Made by a program: the position numbers and the translations under genes. 61,652 nucleotides of DNA from positions 1 to 61,652 of the forward strand of contig NZ_SMDR01000002.1 in NCBI RefSeq assembly GCF_006265115.1, in the 5' to 3' direction. Source of the DNA: Arenimonas terrae. Lineage in GTDB: Bacteria > Pseudomonadota > Gammaproteobacteria > Xanthomonadales > Xanthomonadaceae. This document shows, in pieces, positions 25,748 through 36,387 of this stretch (positions within the stretch are counted from its first letter, which is position 1; the number at the start of each line of letters is the position of its first letter). The notes under the pieces were generated by a model. The model had not been told where the DNA came from. It saw only the letters and a program-made list of their open reading frames with translations, and searched no databases.

Positions 25748-26782
25748 ATGTCCCTGATCGACCTGTGCGAGCGCGGCCTGGTGCCCGACGTATTGACCCG
25801 CTACGGCATCCGGCGCCTGTGCGCCCAGCGACTGGAACAGGAAGGCGCGTGCGACGTTGCCGCGGCCGACCAGCGTTTCCGCGACCTGCTCGACGAGCTG
25901 CGCCGCAGCCCGATCGCGATCGAAACCGACGCGGCGAACGAACAGCACTACGAACTGCCGACACGCTTCTTCGAACTTTGCCTGGGCCGCCGGCTCAAGT
26001 ACTCCAGCGCCTACTACCCCACCGGCAACGAGACGCTGGACGAGGCGGAAGAGGCGATGCTGGCGCTGTACGGCGAACGCGCCGGCCTGGCCGACGGCCA
26101 GCGCATCCTCGAACTGGGCTGCGGCTGGGGCTCGCTCACGCTATGGATGGCCGAGCGCTTCCCGCAGGCCCGCATCACCGGCGTGTCGAATTCGCGAACG
26201 CAGCGCGAGCACATCCTGGCGCAGGCGGCGCGCCGCGGCCTGGGCAATGTCGAGATCATCACCTGCGACGTTAACCAGCTGGAGCTGCCCGAGGGCGAGT
26301 TCGACCGGGCGGTGTCGATCGAGATGTTCGAGCACATGCGCAACTACCGGCACCTGCTGGGCCGCGTATCGCGCTGGCTCAAGCCCGAGGGCAAACTGTT
26401 CGTGCACATCTTCGTGCACCGTTACCTGATGTACCCCTTCGAAACCGAAGGCGACGACAACTGGATGGGGCGCTACTTCTTCACCGGCGGCCTGATGCCC
26501 GCGGCCGACACGCTGCTGCATTTCCAGGACGACCTGGCGCTGGAGCAGCGCTGGCTGGTGCCCGGCACGCACTACCAGCGCACCGCGGACCACTGGCTGC
26601 AGAACCAGGACCACCACCGCGAGGAAGTGATGGCCGTTCTCACCGAGGCCTACGGCGCCGCCGAAGCGGCGCGCTGGTTCCAGCGCTGGCGCATGTTCTG
26701 GATGGCCTGCGCCGAGCTGTTCGGCTATTCAGGTGGCGACGAGTGGCTCGTCGCCCACTACCGGTTCAGCAACGCACGCTAG
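25748..26782 (+). CDS. Second CFA-like SAM-dependent methyltransferase
   Basis: The 344-residue protein is related to the gene at 23101 but lacks most of the N-terminal lipid domain. It keeps NEQHYELPTRFFELCLGRRLKYSSAYY, the SAM motif ILELGCGWGSLTLWMAERFP and SIEMFEHMRNYRHLL. Differences in the latter motif (EHMRNY in place of EAIGHQ) suggest a different acyl substrate or product. It is the last gene of the lipid operon; its end overlaps the convergent gene's tail by 17 bases. Confidence 0.9.
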   Translation: MSLIDLCERGLVPDVLTRYGIRRLCAQRLEQEGACDVAAADQRFRDLLDELRRSPIAIETDAANEQHYELPTRFFELCLGRRLKYSSAYYPTGNETLDEAEEAMLALYGERAGLADGQRILELGCGWGSLTLWMAERFPQARITGVSNSRTQREHILAQAARRGLGNVEIITCDVNQLELPEGEFDRAVSIEMFEHMRNYRHLLGRVSRWLKPEGKLFVHIFVHRYLMYPFETEGDDNWMGRYFFTGGLMPAADTLLHFQDDLALEQRWLVPGTHYQRTADHWLQNQDHHREEVMAVLTEAYGAAEAARWFQRWRMFWMACAELFGYSGGDEWLVAHYRFSNAR

Positions 26783-27278
26783 CCGAGGGCTTGCACTCGA
26801 TCTTGGCAGCGGCAGGCACGGCGGCTGGAGCCGCGGCAGGAGCCGCGGCAGGAGCCGAGGCACCCGGCTTGCCGGTGGCCACGCGGATGCCCTTGGCCTT
26901 CATCCAAGCGTCGAACTCCTCGGCGGTCATGCGGCGGCCGTTCTGGTTCATGTCGAAGCGCCACGGGGTGTTGTCGTGCTGGGTCTTGGGCACGTAGGCG
27001 CCCTGGGATCCCGAAGCCGGGGCGGACGTCGCCGGACGGGTCGCCGGGGCGGTCGCCGCCGCCGGAGCGGCGGCCGGGCGACGCGCGCGTTCGACGAAAG
27101 CCTGGACATTGATGCAGCTCGCCGGCACCGGCGCGCTGTGCTTCATCTCCGGAGCGGGCACCGAGGCCGGCAGCGGCGCGGTCGCAGCAGTGCTGCAGGC
27201 CGGCGAAGCGGCCAGCACCGGGCTGGCGGAAAATGCGGCGGGGAGGGCCAGGAACGTCAGGAGCGCGCTGCGGATCAT
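26766..27278 (-). CDS. Exported Ala/Pro-rich hypothetical protein
   Basis: The 170-residue product has a signal peptide (LLTFLALPAAFSASPVLA). The mature chain is low in complexity: an Ala/Pro/Thr stretch at residues about 75-98, a small conserved-looking part NQNGRRMTAEEFDAWMKAKG, and a C-terminal AAAPAAAPAAVPAAAK tract ahead of IECKPSASVRC. Four Cys may form disulfides. Not recognised. The ATG at 27278 is chosen because it starts the signal peptide; the frame is open further upstream. Confidence 0.68.
   Translation of the reverse strand: MIRSALLTFLALPAAFSASPVLAASPACSTAATAPLPASVPAPEMKHSAPVPASCINVQAFVERARRPAAAPAAATAPATRPATSAPASGSQGAYVPKTQHDNTPWRFDMNQNGRRMTAEEFDAWMKAKGIRVATGKPGASAPAAAPAAAPAAVPAAAKIECKPSASVRC
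26827..26862 (+). repeat. Three tandem 12-bp repeats
   Basis: GGAGCCGCGGCA occurs twice and GGAGCCGAGGCA once, head to tail, inside the Ala/Pro tract of the exported protein gene. In-frame repeats can change copy number without frameshift. Confidence 0.85.
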
Positions 27279-27368
27279 CTTGCACCGGGGGGTTGGGGGG
27301 TGCCGGAAGCTTAGGCGCGCCCGGCCCGACGTGGCAAACGGAAATTCGAGAACTCCGTCACAAAAAAA

Positions 27369-27393
27369 GAAGCCCGGCACTAGGCCGGGCTTC
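27369..27393 (-). terminator. Terminator of the OmpA-family gene
   Basis: Arms GAAGCCCGGC (27369-27378) and GCCGGGCTTC (27384-27393), loop of five; on the minus strand a run of seven T follows. Confidence 0.93.
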
Positions 27394-27416
27394 CGTATTG
27401 CCGTGGAACTGAAGGA

Positions 27417-28490
27417 TCAGTTCTGCACGTTCAGCTCGGTGCGGCGGTTGCGCGCACGGCCTTCGGCGGTGTCGTTGGTGTCGATCGGACGGCTCTCGCC
27501 GAAACCGTTCGGGCCGACCAGACGATCGGCAGTGATGCCGTTGCTGGTCAGGTAGTTGTACACCGTGGCGGCACGACGCTCGGACAGGCCCTGGTTGTAC
27601 TGGTCGGTACCGACGGAGTCGGTGTGACCGGCAACCTCAACCTTCAGCTGCGGGTACTTCTGCAGGATCGACACGGCCTCGGCCAGGATGGCCTCGGCGT
27701 CCGGACGCAGGGTGTCCTTGTCGAAGTCGAAGTTCACGCCCTTCAGGTCGATGGTCAGCGGCACCGGGCAGCCGTCCGGACCGATGGCCTGGCCAGCGGC
27801 GGAACCCGGGCACTTGTCGTCGCAGTTGTTGACGCCGTCGCCGTCGTCGTCGAGGTCGGCGCAGGTCTGCTGGGCGACCGGCTCTTCCTTCGCCGGCTCG
27901 ACCGGGGCGGCCAGGTCACCCAGCTTCACGAGCAGGGTGAACGAGGCGAGCAGGTCGGTGAAGCGGTCGGAATCCGGGCTCACGACGCTGGAGTCGTCGA
28001 ACGCGACGCGGGTGCCGATTTCGCCACGCACGGACACGCGGTCGTAGTCACCCTGCAGGCCGACGCCAAGGTTGGCGGCGAGCATGGTGTCTTCGCGCTG
28101 GCCCGGCGAGTTCGGGTTCGGGAAGTTGTTGAACTCTTCCTCGGCCTTCTGAACGCCCAAGCCCATGCGCACGTACGGCCACCAGTTACGGCCTTCGCGC
28201 AGGAAGTGGTAACGCGCGTCCACCGAGGCGCCGTACTGGCTGAACAGCAGGTCGTTGCCCGGGAACTGCGGGTTCTGGTAGTTCAGCTCGCCGTCAATGG
28301 ACCAGTTCGGGGAAATGAACTTGCCGAGGCCGAGGGTACCGAACAGATCGTTGCGGGTGCCACGATCACTGTCCTGGAAATTCTGGCCCAGGCCGCCGCT
28401 GACGTACCAGCGGTCATCGAAATCTTGCGCCGAGGCGGACTGCGCCAGGGCCATCGCGCCGAACAGGGCGCAGCACAGGAGGTTCTTCTT
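27417..28490 (-). CDS. OmpA-family outer membrane protein
   Basis: The 357-residue protein has a signal peptide (LLCCALFGAMALAQSASAQ), an N-terminal eight-strand type barrel (FDDRWYVSGGLGQNF onward), an acidic Ca-binding thrombospondin type 3 linker (DLDDDGDGVNNCDDKCPG) and a C-terminal OmpA domain that holds peptidoglycan (VNFDFDKDTLRPDAEAIL, AGHTDSVGTDQYNQGLSERRA). It links the outer membrane to the wall. The start at 28490 follows GGAGCAAATC; the next upstream in-frame start would precede the signal peptide. Confidence 0.94.
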   Translation of the reverse strand, partial: KKNLLCCALFGAMALAQSASAQDFDDRWYVSGGLGQNFQDSDRGTRNDLFGTLGLGKFISPNWSIDGELNYQNPQFPGNDLLFSQYGASVDARYHFLREGRNWWPYVRMGLGVQKAEEEFNNFPNPNSPGQREDTMLAANLGVGLQGDYDRVSVRGEIGTRVAFDDSSVVSPDSDRFTDLLASFTLLVKLGDLAAPVEPAKEEPVAQQTCADLDDDGDGVNNCDDKCPGSAAGQAIGPDGCPVPLTIDLKGVNFDFDKDTLRPDAEAILAEAVSILQKYPQLKVEVAGHTDSVGTDQYNQGLSERRAATVYNYLTSNGITADRLVGPNGFGESRPIDTNDTAEGRARNRRTELNVQN

Positions 28491-28577
28491 CATGATTTGC
28501 TCCAATTTCACGGGGGAACTTCACACAGTAATGCGGAGCCGAGACGCCGGCCACGCGCGCATGAAACAAGATCAGCA

Positions 28578-28605
28578 GCTATACCGGTTAACGGGAATCT
28601 AACAA
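28578..28605 (-). promoter_or_regulatory. Probable promoter of the OmpA-family gene
   Basis: On the minus strand TTGTTA, 16 bases, TATAGC; about 88 bases upstream of the start codon, in a locally AT-rich gap. Confidence 0.55.
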
Positions 28606-28633
28606 GTTTGTCCTGCGTTGGCAAGCTTGCCCG

Positions 28634-30082
28634 TCACAGTGTGAACAAATCGATAAAACGGTGGATCGGGGTAGCCTCGAACCTCGAGGTGTCGCCGGTC
28701 AGGTTCAGGATCTGTTCGACCCGGCGGGCCGGAAGCTGCCCTCCGACCGCCGCCTCGAACTTCTGCAGCAGGACCGGAATGCCCTCACCGCGGCGCTCGC
28801 GGTGGCCGATCGGGTAGTCGACGGAAACCTTGCCGGTGGAGCTGCCGTCCTTGAAGAAGACTTCGACCGAATTGCCGATGTAGCGCTTTTCCGGGTCGAA
28901 GTAGTCCTTGGTGAACTGCGGGTTCTCCTTGACCTCCATCCGGGCCCGGAGAGCGTCGATGCGCGGGTCGGCCGCGACCGCGTCGGCATAGTCGTCGGCG
29001 GTCAGGCGGCCGAAGACCAAAGGTACGGCGACCATGTACTGCAGGCAGTGGTCGCGGTCGGCGTAGTTGGCCAGCGGGCCGGTCTTGTCGATGATGCGCA
29101 GGCCCGCCTCCTGGGTCTCGATCAGTATCCGGTCGACCTGGTCGAGCCGGCCGGCGACCTTCGCATGCAGCTGCATCGCGCATTCGACCGCCGTCTGGGC
29201 GTGGAACTCGGCCGGGTAGCTGATCTTGAAGAGGATGTTTTCCATCACGTAGCTGCCGAAGGGGCGCTCGAATTCGAACTCCTTGCCCTTGAACAGCACG
29301 TCGTAGAAGCCCCAGGTCTTGGCGGTCAGCGCGCTCGGGTACCCGACCACGCCCTTGACCGCATTGAGCGCATGGGTGACCGCGCGGCGGCAGGCGTCGC
29401 CGGCGGCCCAGCTCTTGCGCGGACCGGCGTTGGGCGCATGCCGGTAGGCGCGCAGGGCGCCGCCGTCGAGCCAGCTGTGGCTCACGGCATTGATGATTTC
29501 TTCCTTGCCGCCGCCGAGCATGTGCGTGGCCACGGCGCTCGAGGCCAGCCGGACCAGGATCACGTGGTCGAGACCGACGCGATTGAAGCTGTTCTTCAGC
29601 GCGTAGGCGCCCTGGATCTCGTGGGCCTTGATCGCCCAGGTGAGCACGTCGCGCACGGTGATCATTTTGCCGTGCTCGCGTTCGGCCTTGCGACTCAGGT
29701 AGTCACCCACCGCCAGGATCGCGCCCAGGTTGTCGGAAGGATGGCCCCATTCCGCGGCCAGCCAGGTGTCGTTGAAGTCCAGCCAGCGCACCTGCACGCC
29801 GATGTTGTAGGCCGCCTGGGTCGGATCCAGTTCGTAGGACGTGCCGGGAACCCGGGCGCCACCGGCCATGGAGGCGCCGGGAACCAACGGCCCGAGGTGC
29901 TTGACGCATTCCGGATGCCGCATGGCCAGCATCGAACAGGCCAGCGAGTCCAGCAGCATGTAGCGCGCCGTGGTGTATGCCTCGGACGAACCGATGTAGT
30001 AGTCGGTGATGTAGTTGGCGATGTCGACCATCGCCTGGTCGGGCTCGGGGCGCTTGGCGGAACGGAGATCGTGCTGGCTCAT
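28634..30082 (-). CDS. prpD: 2-methylcitrate dehydratase (bifunctional with aconitate hydratase activity)
   Basis: The 482-residue protein is full-length PrpD of the MmgE/PrpD family, which dehydrates 2-methylcitrate to 2-methyl-cis-aconitate in propionate breakdown. Blocks seen: DYYIGSSEAYTTARYMLLDSLACSM, VRWLDFNDTWLAAEWGHPSDN (active-site Asp and His region), GPRKSWAAGDACRRAV and FKISYPAEFHAQTAVECA. It stands apart from prpC and prpB, about 4.5 kb away, and is transcribed in the same direction. Confidence 0.95.
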   Translation of the reverse strand: MSQHDLRSAKRPEPDQAMVDIANYITDYYIGSSEAYTTARYMLLDSLACSMLAMRHPECVKHLGPLVPGASMAGGARVPGTSYELDPTQAAYNIGVQVRWLDFNDTWLAAEWGHPSDNLGAILAVGDYLSRKAEREHGKMITVRDVLTWAIKAHEIQGAYALKNSFNRVGLDHVILVRLASSAVATHMLGGGKEEIINAVSHSWLDGGALRAYRHAPNAGPRKSWAAGDACRRAVTHALNAVKGVVGYPSALTAKTWGFYDVLFKGKEFEFERPFGSYVMENILFKISYPAEFHAQTAVECAMQLHAKVAGRLDQVDRILIETQEAGLRIIDKTGPLANYADRDHCLQYMVAVPLVFGRLTADDYADAVAADPRIDALRARMEVKENPQFTKDYFDPEKRYIGNSVEVFFKDGSSTGKVSVDYPIGHRERRGEGIPVLLQKFEAAVGGQLPARRVEQILNLTGDTSRFEATPIHRFIDLFTL

Positions 30083-30200
30083 GGGCGGGCGGTCCGTGCG
30101 TGCGTGTCGAGGTGGCGTTCATGGTGCCAGAACATGGCGGCAAGCGCCGGGCACCGGACAGGTAAACGCACACTCCACGCGGCTGCGGCCGCCCGGCGCC

Positions 30201-31007
30201 TCAGGCGGCGCGCGCCTCCAGGAATCCAACGATGCGGTCGAGCACCTGCCCGTCGCGCAGCACGTCGCGATGACCCAGTCCGCGGGTCTCGTGCAGCTCG
30301 GCCCGGGTCGCCTGGGCGATGCGGATCGCGTCCGCGAACGGGATCACGGCGTCGTCGTGGTCGTGCACCACCAGCAGCGGCCGGTGCAGGCGCTGGGCCA
30401 GCCGGTCGATGTCCAGCGCCTCGGGGGCCAGGCCGGTGCGCGCCTCCATCTTGGCGAAGAATCGGCGACGGGCCTCTTCGGGCAGCCCGAGCGCGCGGCT
30501 CATCCGGGTCAGCACGCCGGCCAGACCGGCGGGCGCGGAGATGGCGACGCTGCGGGCCGAGTCCAGGCCGCGGCTCAGCGCGTAGAGCGCCGAGGCGCCG
30601 CCCATCGAGTGCCCCACCACGGCGTGCAGCGGCCCCAGTTCCGCGGCGACTTCCTGCAGGGCATCGGCGAAGACGACCGGATCGGCCTGCAAGCCGGGCG
30701 AACGTCCGTGCGCCGGCGCGTCCAGGGCAATCAACTGATAGCCGCGGGCCGCCAGGCGCTCGCCGAGTCCGCGGAACTGGGCCGCCCGCCCCTCCCATCC
30801 ATGCAGGGCCAGTACCCGGGGGCCGTCATTGCCCCAGCGCAGGCCCGCCAGGCCGAAGCGGAAAGTCACCGGTTCCGCGCCCTCGGGATCCGGGCGGCGA
30901 CTGCGGTGCAGGGGCGTGATGGCGAGGTGCCGGGCGATGCCGGCGGCGAGACCAGGGAAGGGGCCGCCGACCAGGCGACCAAGCGCACGCAGGAAGGACG
31001 TATTCAT
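30201..31007 (-). CDS. Alpha/beta hydrolase
   Basis: The 268-residue protein has the alpha/beta hydrolase landmarks: VLALHGWEGRAAQF (oxyanion region), the nucleophile in VVGHSMGGASAL, the acid in VVHDHDDAVIPF and the His in TRGLGHRDVLRD. The substrate is unknown; no secretion signal is seen. It is divergent from the HxlR-type regulator gene, with two inverted repeats in the shared upstream region, so the regulator probably controls it. Confidence 0.9.
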   Translation of the reverse strand: MNTSFLRALGRLVGGPFPGLAAGIARHLAITPLHRSRRPDPEGAEPVTFRFGLAGLRWGNDGPRVLALHGWEGRAAQFRGLGERLAARGYQLIALDAPAHGRSPGLQADPVVFADALQEVAAELGPLHAVVGHSMGGASALYALSRGLDSARSVAISAPAGLAGVLTRMSRALGLPEEARRRFFAKMEARTGLAPEALDIDRLAQRLHRPLLVVHDHDDAVIPFADAIRIAQATRAELHETRGLGHRDVLRDGQVLDRIVGFLEARAA

Positions 31008-31022
31008 GGGGTCACTCCTATT

Positions 31023-31039
31023 GGTTTCTTGATGAAACC
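31023..31039. promoter_or_regulatory. Inverted repeat, possible operator
   Basis: GGTTTC-TTGAT-GAAACC, a perfect 6-bp dyad 16 bases before the hydrolase start, in the gap shared with the HxlR-type regulator. Confidence 0.45.
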
Positions 31040-31060
31040 GACGCCATGCTGTCACGGTAG

Positions 31061-31075
31061 GTTGCTTTATGCAAC
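31061..31075. promoter_or_regulatory. Second inverted repeat, possible operator
   Basis: GTTGC-TTTAT-GCAAC, with the same 5-base spacing as the neighbouring dyad, 23 bases before the regulator start. Confidence 0.4.
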
Positions 31076-31097
31076 TGGTGTCGGCAGACTCCGGGCC

Positions 31098-33657
<2,560 letters not shown>

Positions 33658-33999
33658 CCGGCGGAAATTCCCCACCTCGTCGCTACGCCGAGCAAATACT
33701 CCAATAAGAATCAAATACTTGGCATTTTTTGTTCAGCCTAGGTTCGGCCCCGGCCCGTACCATGCGCGGCTGAACTGGCGTTCGGGCAAGGCCCCGCCAG
33801 ACCAACACGGCCCCGCACGCATGGCTTAGCGGGGTTTCCGGGCGGCGCCCACCCTTATCGCCGCCGCCCGGAATGCGAGCCCCGCTCGTCCATCCCCAAA
33901 ACGCCAGGCCGCAGGCCCTCCCCCTCCCCGTTTGAACCATTCGGGCCCCGCAGGAATGCGGGCGGGAGATTGCGGCGCAACGGAGCAAGGAGTTCCGCC
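33658..33999 (+). other. Gene-free 342-bp gap with a structured element
   Basis: No credible gene is seen on either strand. The left third is AT-rich (TACTCCAATAAGAATCAAAT). At 33836-33873 a perfect 12-bp stem TTCCGGGCGGCG / CGCCGCCCGGAA encloses a 14-base loop. GCGGGG at 33829-33834 can pair with CCCCGC either upstream (33811-33816) or downstream (33880-33885), so two exclusive folds are possible. It could be the leader of the SleB-like gene. Confidence 0.5.
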
Positions 34000-34491
34000 A
34001 TGAAGTTGTCCTTCATCCTCTGGCTCGCCCAGATCCTGCCGCAGCCCGCCGCCGACCCGCTCTGCCTGGCGACCACCGTCTACCTGGAAGCCCGCGACCA
34101 GTCCGAGCTGGGCCAGCGCGCCGTGGCCGAGGTGGCCCTGCGCCGCCGAGACAGCGGCCAGTGGGGGGAATCGGTCTGCGAGGTCGTCACCGCCCGCAAG
34201 CAGTTCGCCCCGACCATCGTGCACCCCGGCCTGCGCATGAAGAACCTGCAGGCCTGGGAGCGGGCCGTGCAGGTCGCCTTCCAGGCCCAGCAGGACTGGC
34301 AGCTGCCGGCCGGCGAGCGCCGCGAGGTCGTGCCGGGGGCCAGCCACTTCGCCGCCCTGGACCTGGCCAACCCGGCCTGGGCGACCGCGCCGCGGGTGGC
34401 CACGATCGGCGACCACACCTTCTTCCGGGTCCAGCGCCTGACGCCGCCGGCCGCCCCGGCCAGCGTCGCCAGCCACCACCTCGCGCCCTGA
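34000..34491 (+). CDS. SleB-like cell wall hydrolase
   Basis: The 163-residue protein has a short signal-like start (LSFILWLAQILPQPAA) and a Hydrolase_2/SleB-type domain: DPLCLATTVYLEARDQSELGQRAVAEVALRR, with the catalytic Glu in YLEAR, then WGESVCEVVTARKQFA. These enzymes act on peptidoglycan as lytic transglycosylases or amidases outside the membrane. The ATG at 34000 has AAGGAG six bases upstream. It is transcribed alone, convergent with prpC. Confidence 0.88.
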   Translation: MKLSFILWLAQILPQPAADPLCLATTVYLEARDQSELGQRAVAEVALRRRDSGQWGESVCEVVTARKQFAPTIVHPGLRMKNLQAWERAVQVAFQAQQDWQLPAGERREVVPGASHFAALDLANPAWATAPRVATIGDHTFFRVQRLTPPAAPASVASHHLAP

Positions 34492-34508
34492 CCGCCGGCG
34501 CCCGGAAA

Positions 34509-34542
34509 GACGAAGGCCGCGCATCGCTGCGCGGCCTTCGTC
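34509..34542. terminator. Terminator between convergent hydrolase and prpC genes
   Basis: Perfect 15-bp arms GACGAAGGCCGCGCA / TGCGCGGCCTTCGTC with loop TCGC. Its T-tracts are short (TTTCC on the minus strand), but it lies exactly between two convergent stops. Confidence 0.85.
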
Positions 34543-34561
34543 GTTCTGGAGCCTGGAAAAC

Positions 34562-35713
34562 TCAGCGCTTGGCCAGCGGCACGAAGGCGCGGTCTTCCGG
34601 ACCGGTGTAGTTCGCGCTCGGGCGGATGATCTTGCCGTCGATGCGCTGCTCGATCACGTGCGCGGACCAGCCGCTGGTGCGGGCGATCACGAACAGCGGC
34701 GTGAACATCGCCGTCGGCACGCCCATCATGTGGTAGGCCGAGGCGCTGTACCAGTCGAGGTTCGGGAACATCTTCTTGAGGTCCATCATCAGCGCCTCGA
34801 TGCGCTCGCTGACGTCGAACAGCGTCTGGTTGCCGCCTTCCTTGCAGAGCTTGCGGCTGATTTCCTTGATGATCGGATTGCGCGGGTCGCCGATGGTGTA
34901 CACCGGGTGGCCGAAGCCGATCACGATCTCCTTGCGCTCGACGCGGGCGCGGATGTCGGCCTCCGCTTCGTCGGCGCTGCCGTAACGTGCGATGATTTCC
35001 ATCGCCACTTCGTTGGCGCCGCCATGCTTCGGGCCGCGCAGCGCACCGATGGCGCCGGTGATGCAGCTGAACAGGTCGGAGCCGGTGCCGGCGATGACGC
35101 GCGCGGTGAAGGTCGAGGCGTTGAATTCGTGCTCGGCGTACAGCACCAGTGACTGGTCGAGCGCGCGCTCGTGCGACTTGCTCGGCGCCTCGCCGTGCAG
35201 CAGGTGCAGGAAGTGGCCGGCGATGGTGTCGTCGTCGGTCTCGACGTCGATGCGGCGGCCGTTGCGGGTGAAGTGCCACCAGTACAGCAGCATCGAACCG
35301 AAGCTGGCCATCAGCTTGTCGGCGATGTCGCGGGCTTCGTTCACCGGATGGCCGTCGCGCTCCGGCAGCACGACGCCCAGCATCGAGCAGCCGGTGCGCA
35401 GCACGTCCATCGGGTGCGCGTTCGCCGGCACCAGTTCCAACGCGTCGGTGACAATCGCCGGCAGACCACGCAGGCGCTTGAGCTTGGCCTTGTAGGCCGC
35501 CAGCTGGCTGGCGGTGGGCAACGCACCGTGCACCAGCAGGTGCGCGACTTCCTCGAAACCGGCCTGGGTGGCCAGGTCGTGGATGTCGTAGCCGCGGTAG
35601 TGCAGGTCGTTGCCGCTGCGGCCGACGGTGCACAGGGCAGTGTTGCCGGCGGCGGTGCCGCTGAGCGCGACGGACTTCTTCGGCTTCGGCAGCTGGCTGG
35701 TGGATTCGGTCAT
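34562..35713 (-). CDS. prpC: 2-methylcitrate synthase
   Basis: The 383-residue citrate synthase-type enzyme condenses propionyl-CoA with oxaloacetate to 2-methylcitrate. Typical PrpC features are the short length (E. coli PrpC 389; GltA about 430), [26 protein letters not shown], the catalytic His regions in [13 protein letters not shown] and [15 protein letters not shown], and [20 protein letters not shown] with [14 protein letters not shown]. It is the third gene of prpB-membrane protein-prpC. The ATG at 35713 follows a GGAGCCGTCC ribosome binding site. Confidence 0.94.
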   Translation of the reverse strand: MTESTSQLPKPKKSVALSGTAAGNTALCTVGRSGNDLHYRGYDIHDLATQAGFEEVAHLLVHGALPTASQLAAYKAKLKRLRGLPAIVTDALELVPANAHPMDVLRTGCSMLGVVLPERDGHPVNEARDIADKLMASFGSMLLYWWHFTRNGRRIDVETDDDTIAGHFLHLLHGEAPSKSHERALDQSLVLYAEHEFNASTFTARVIAGTGSDLFSCITGAIGALRGPKHGGANEVAMEIIARYGSADEAEADIRARVERKEIVIGFGHPVYTIGDPRNPIIKEISRKLCKEGGNQTLFDVSERIEALMMDLKKMFPNLDWYSASAYHMMGVPTAMFTPLFVIARTSGWSAHVIEQRIDGKIIRPSANYTGPEDRAFVPLAKR

Positions 35714-35777
35714 GGACGGCTCCGACGGAAAAATGTGAGGACGGCATTCTACCGGCTGGCGCCGGCCAGGGTGGCGA

Positions 35778-36386
35778 TCAGCGGACCGCGGCCTCGACGT
35801 CCAGGGCCAGACGGTTGTCGACGAACTCGTTCGGCCCGGGCGCCGGGCAGCGGTCGACCGGCTCGCGGTCCCGGCCACGCTCGGCCTGTCGCTCGTCGTA
35901 CTGCCAGCATTCCTGCAGCGCCGAGCAGTAGCACAGGTTCATCTGGATGCGCGGGTACTGGGCGTAGAAGCGTACGAAGGCGTCGGTGTCCTTGAACGAC
36001 AGCTGCTGCACCCTGTCGCCCGCGGCCAGCACAACGCCGTTGACGGTCGAGTACGGCGTGCTCGCCAGGTCGGCCAGGCCGAGCGCCGTGAACACTTCGG
36101 GCCAGTTGCGCTGGGGACGGCCGTCGACATAGATCTCGATGCCGCGGACCATCGCCGGGCCCACGCCCTTGTTCTCCAGCGACACGGTACGCTGGCTGGG
36201 CGAGATGCCCGACTGCAGGTAGGGCCAGACCTCGGCGCGGACCTGCTGCCGCTGCAGCATCGCGGTGTACCCCGACACCACCAGCGCCAGCAGGCCGATC
36301 AGCGCCGCGATGACCGCGGCGGCGGCGTTCCAGTCCCGGCGTGCGGGCGCCGGACCCGGTGCATCGGGGCCGACCGGCGCCGGCAT
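35778..36386 (-). CDS. Hypothetical membrane-anchored protein within the prp operon
   Basis: The 202-residue protein has a Pro/Ala-rich N-terminus, one membrane segment ([22 protein letters not shown], residues about 22-44) and a likely periplasmic beta-rich domain ([25 protein letters not shown]). Three Cys lie close together near [11 protein letters not shown]. It is not a known methylcitrate-cycle component. Its ATG begins two bases after the prpB stop, so it is co-transcribed with prpB and prpC. Confidence 0.8.
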   Translation of the reverse strand: MPAPVGPDAPGPAPARRDWNAAAAVIAALIGLLALVVSGYTAMLQRQQVRAEVWPYLQSGISPSQRTVSLENKGVGPAMVRGIEIYVDGRPQRNWPEVFTALGLADLASTPYSTVNGVVLAAGDRVQQLSFKDTDAFVRFYAQYPRIQMNLCYCSALQECWQYDERQAERGRDREPVDRCPAPGPNEFVDNRLALDVEAAVR

Positions 36387-36387
36387 C

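Noticed and set aside
28620-28631. GGCAAGCTTGCC palindrome as a terminator or operator
   Set aside because: No loop and no T-tract; a 12-base palindrome alone is weak evidence at this GC content.
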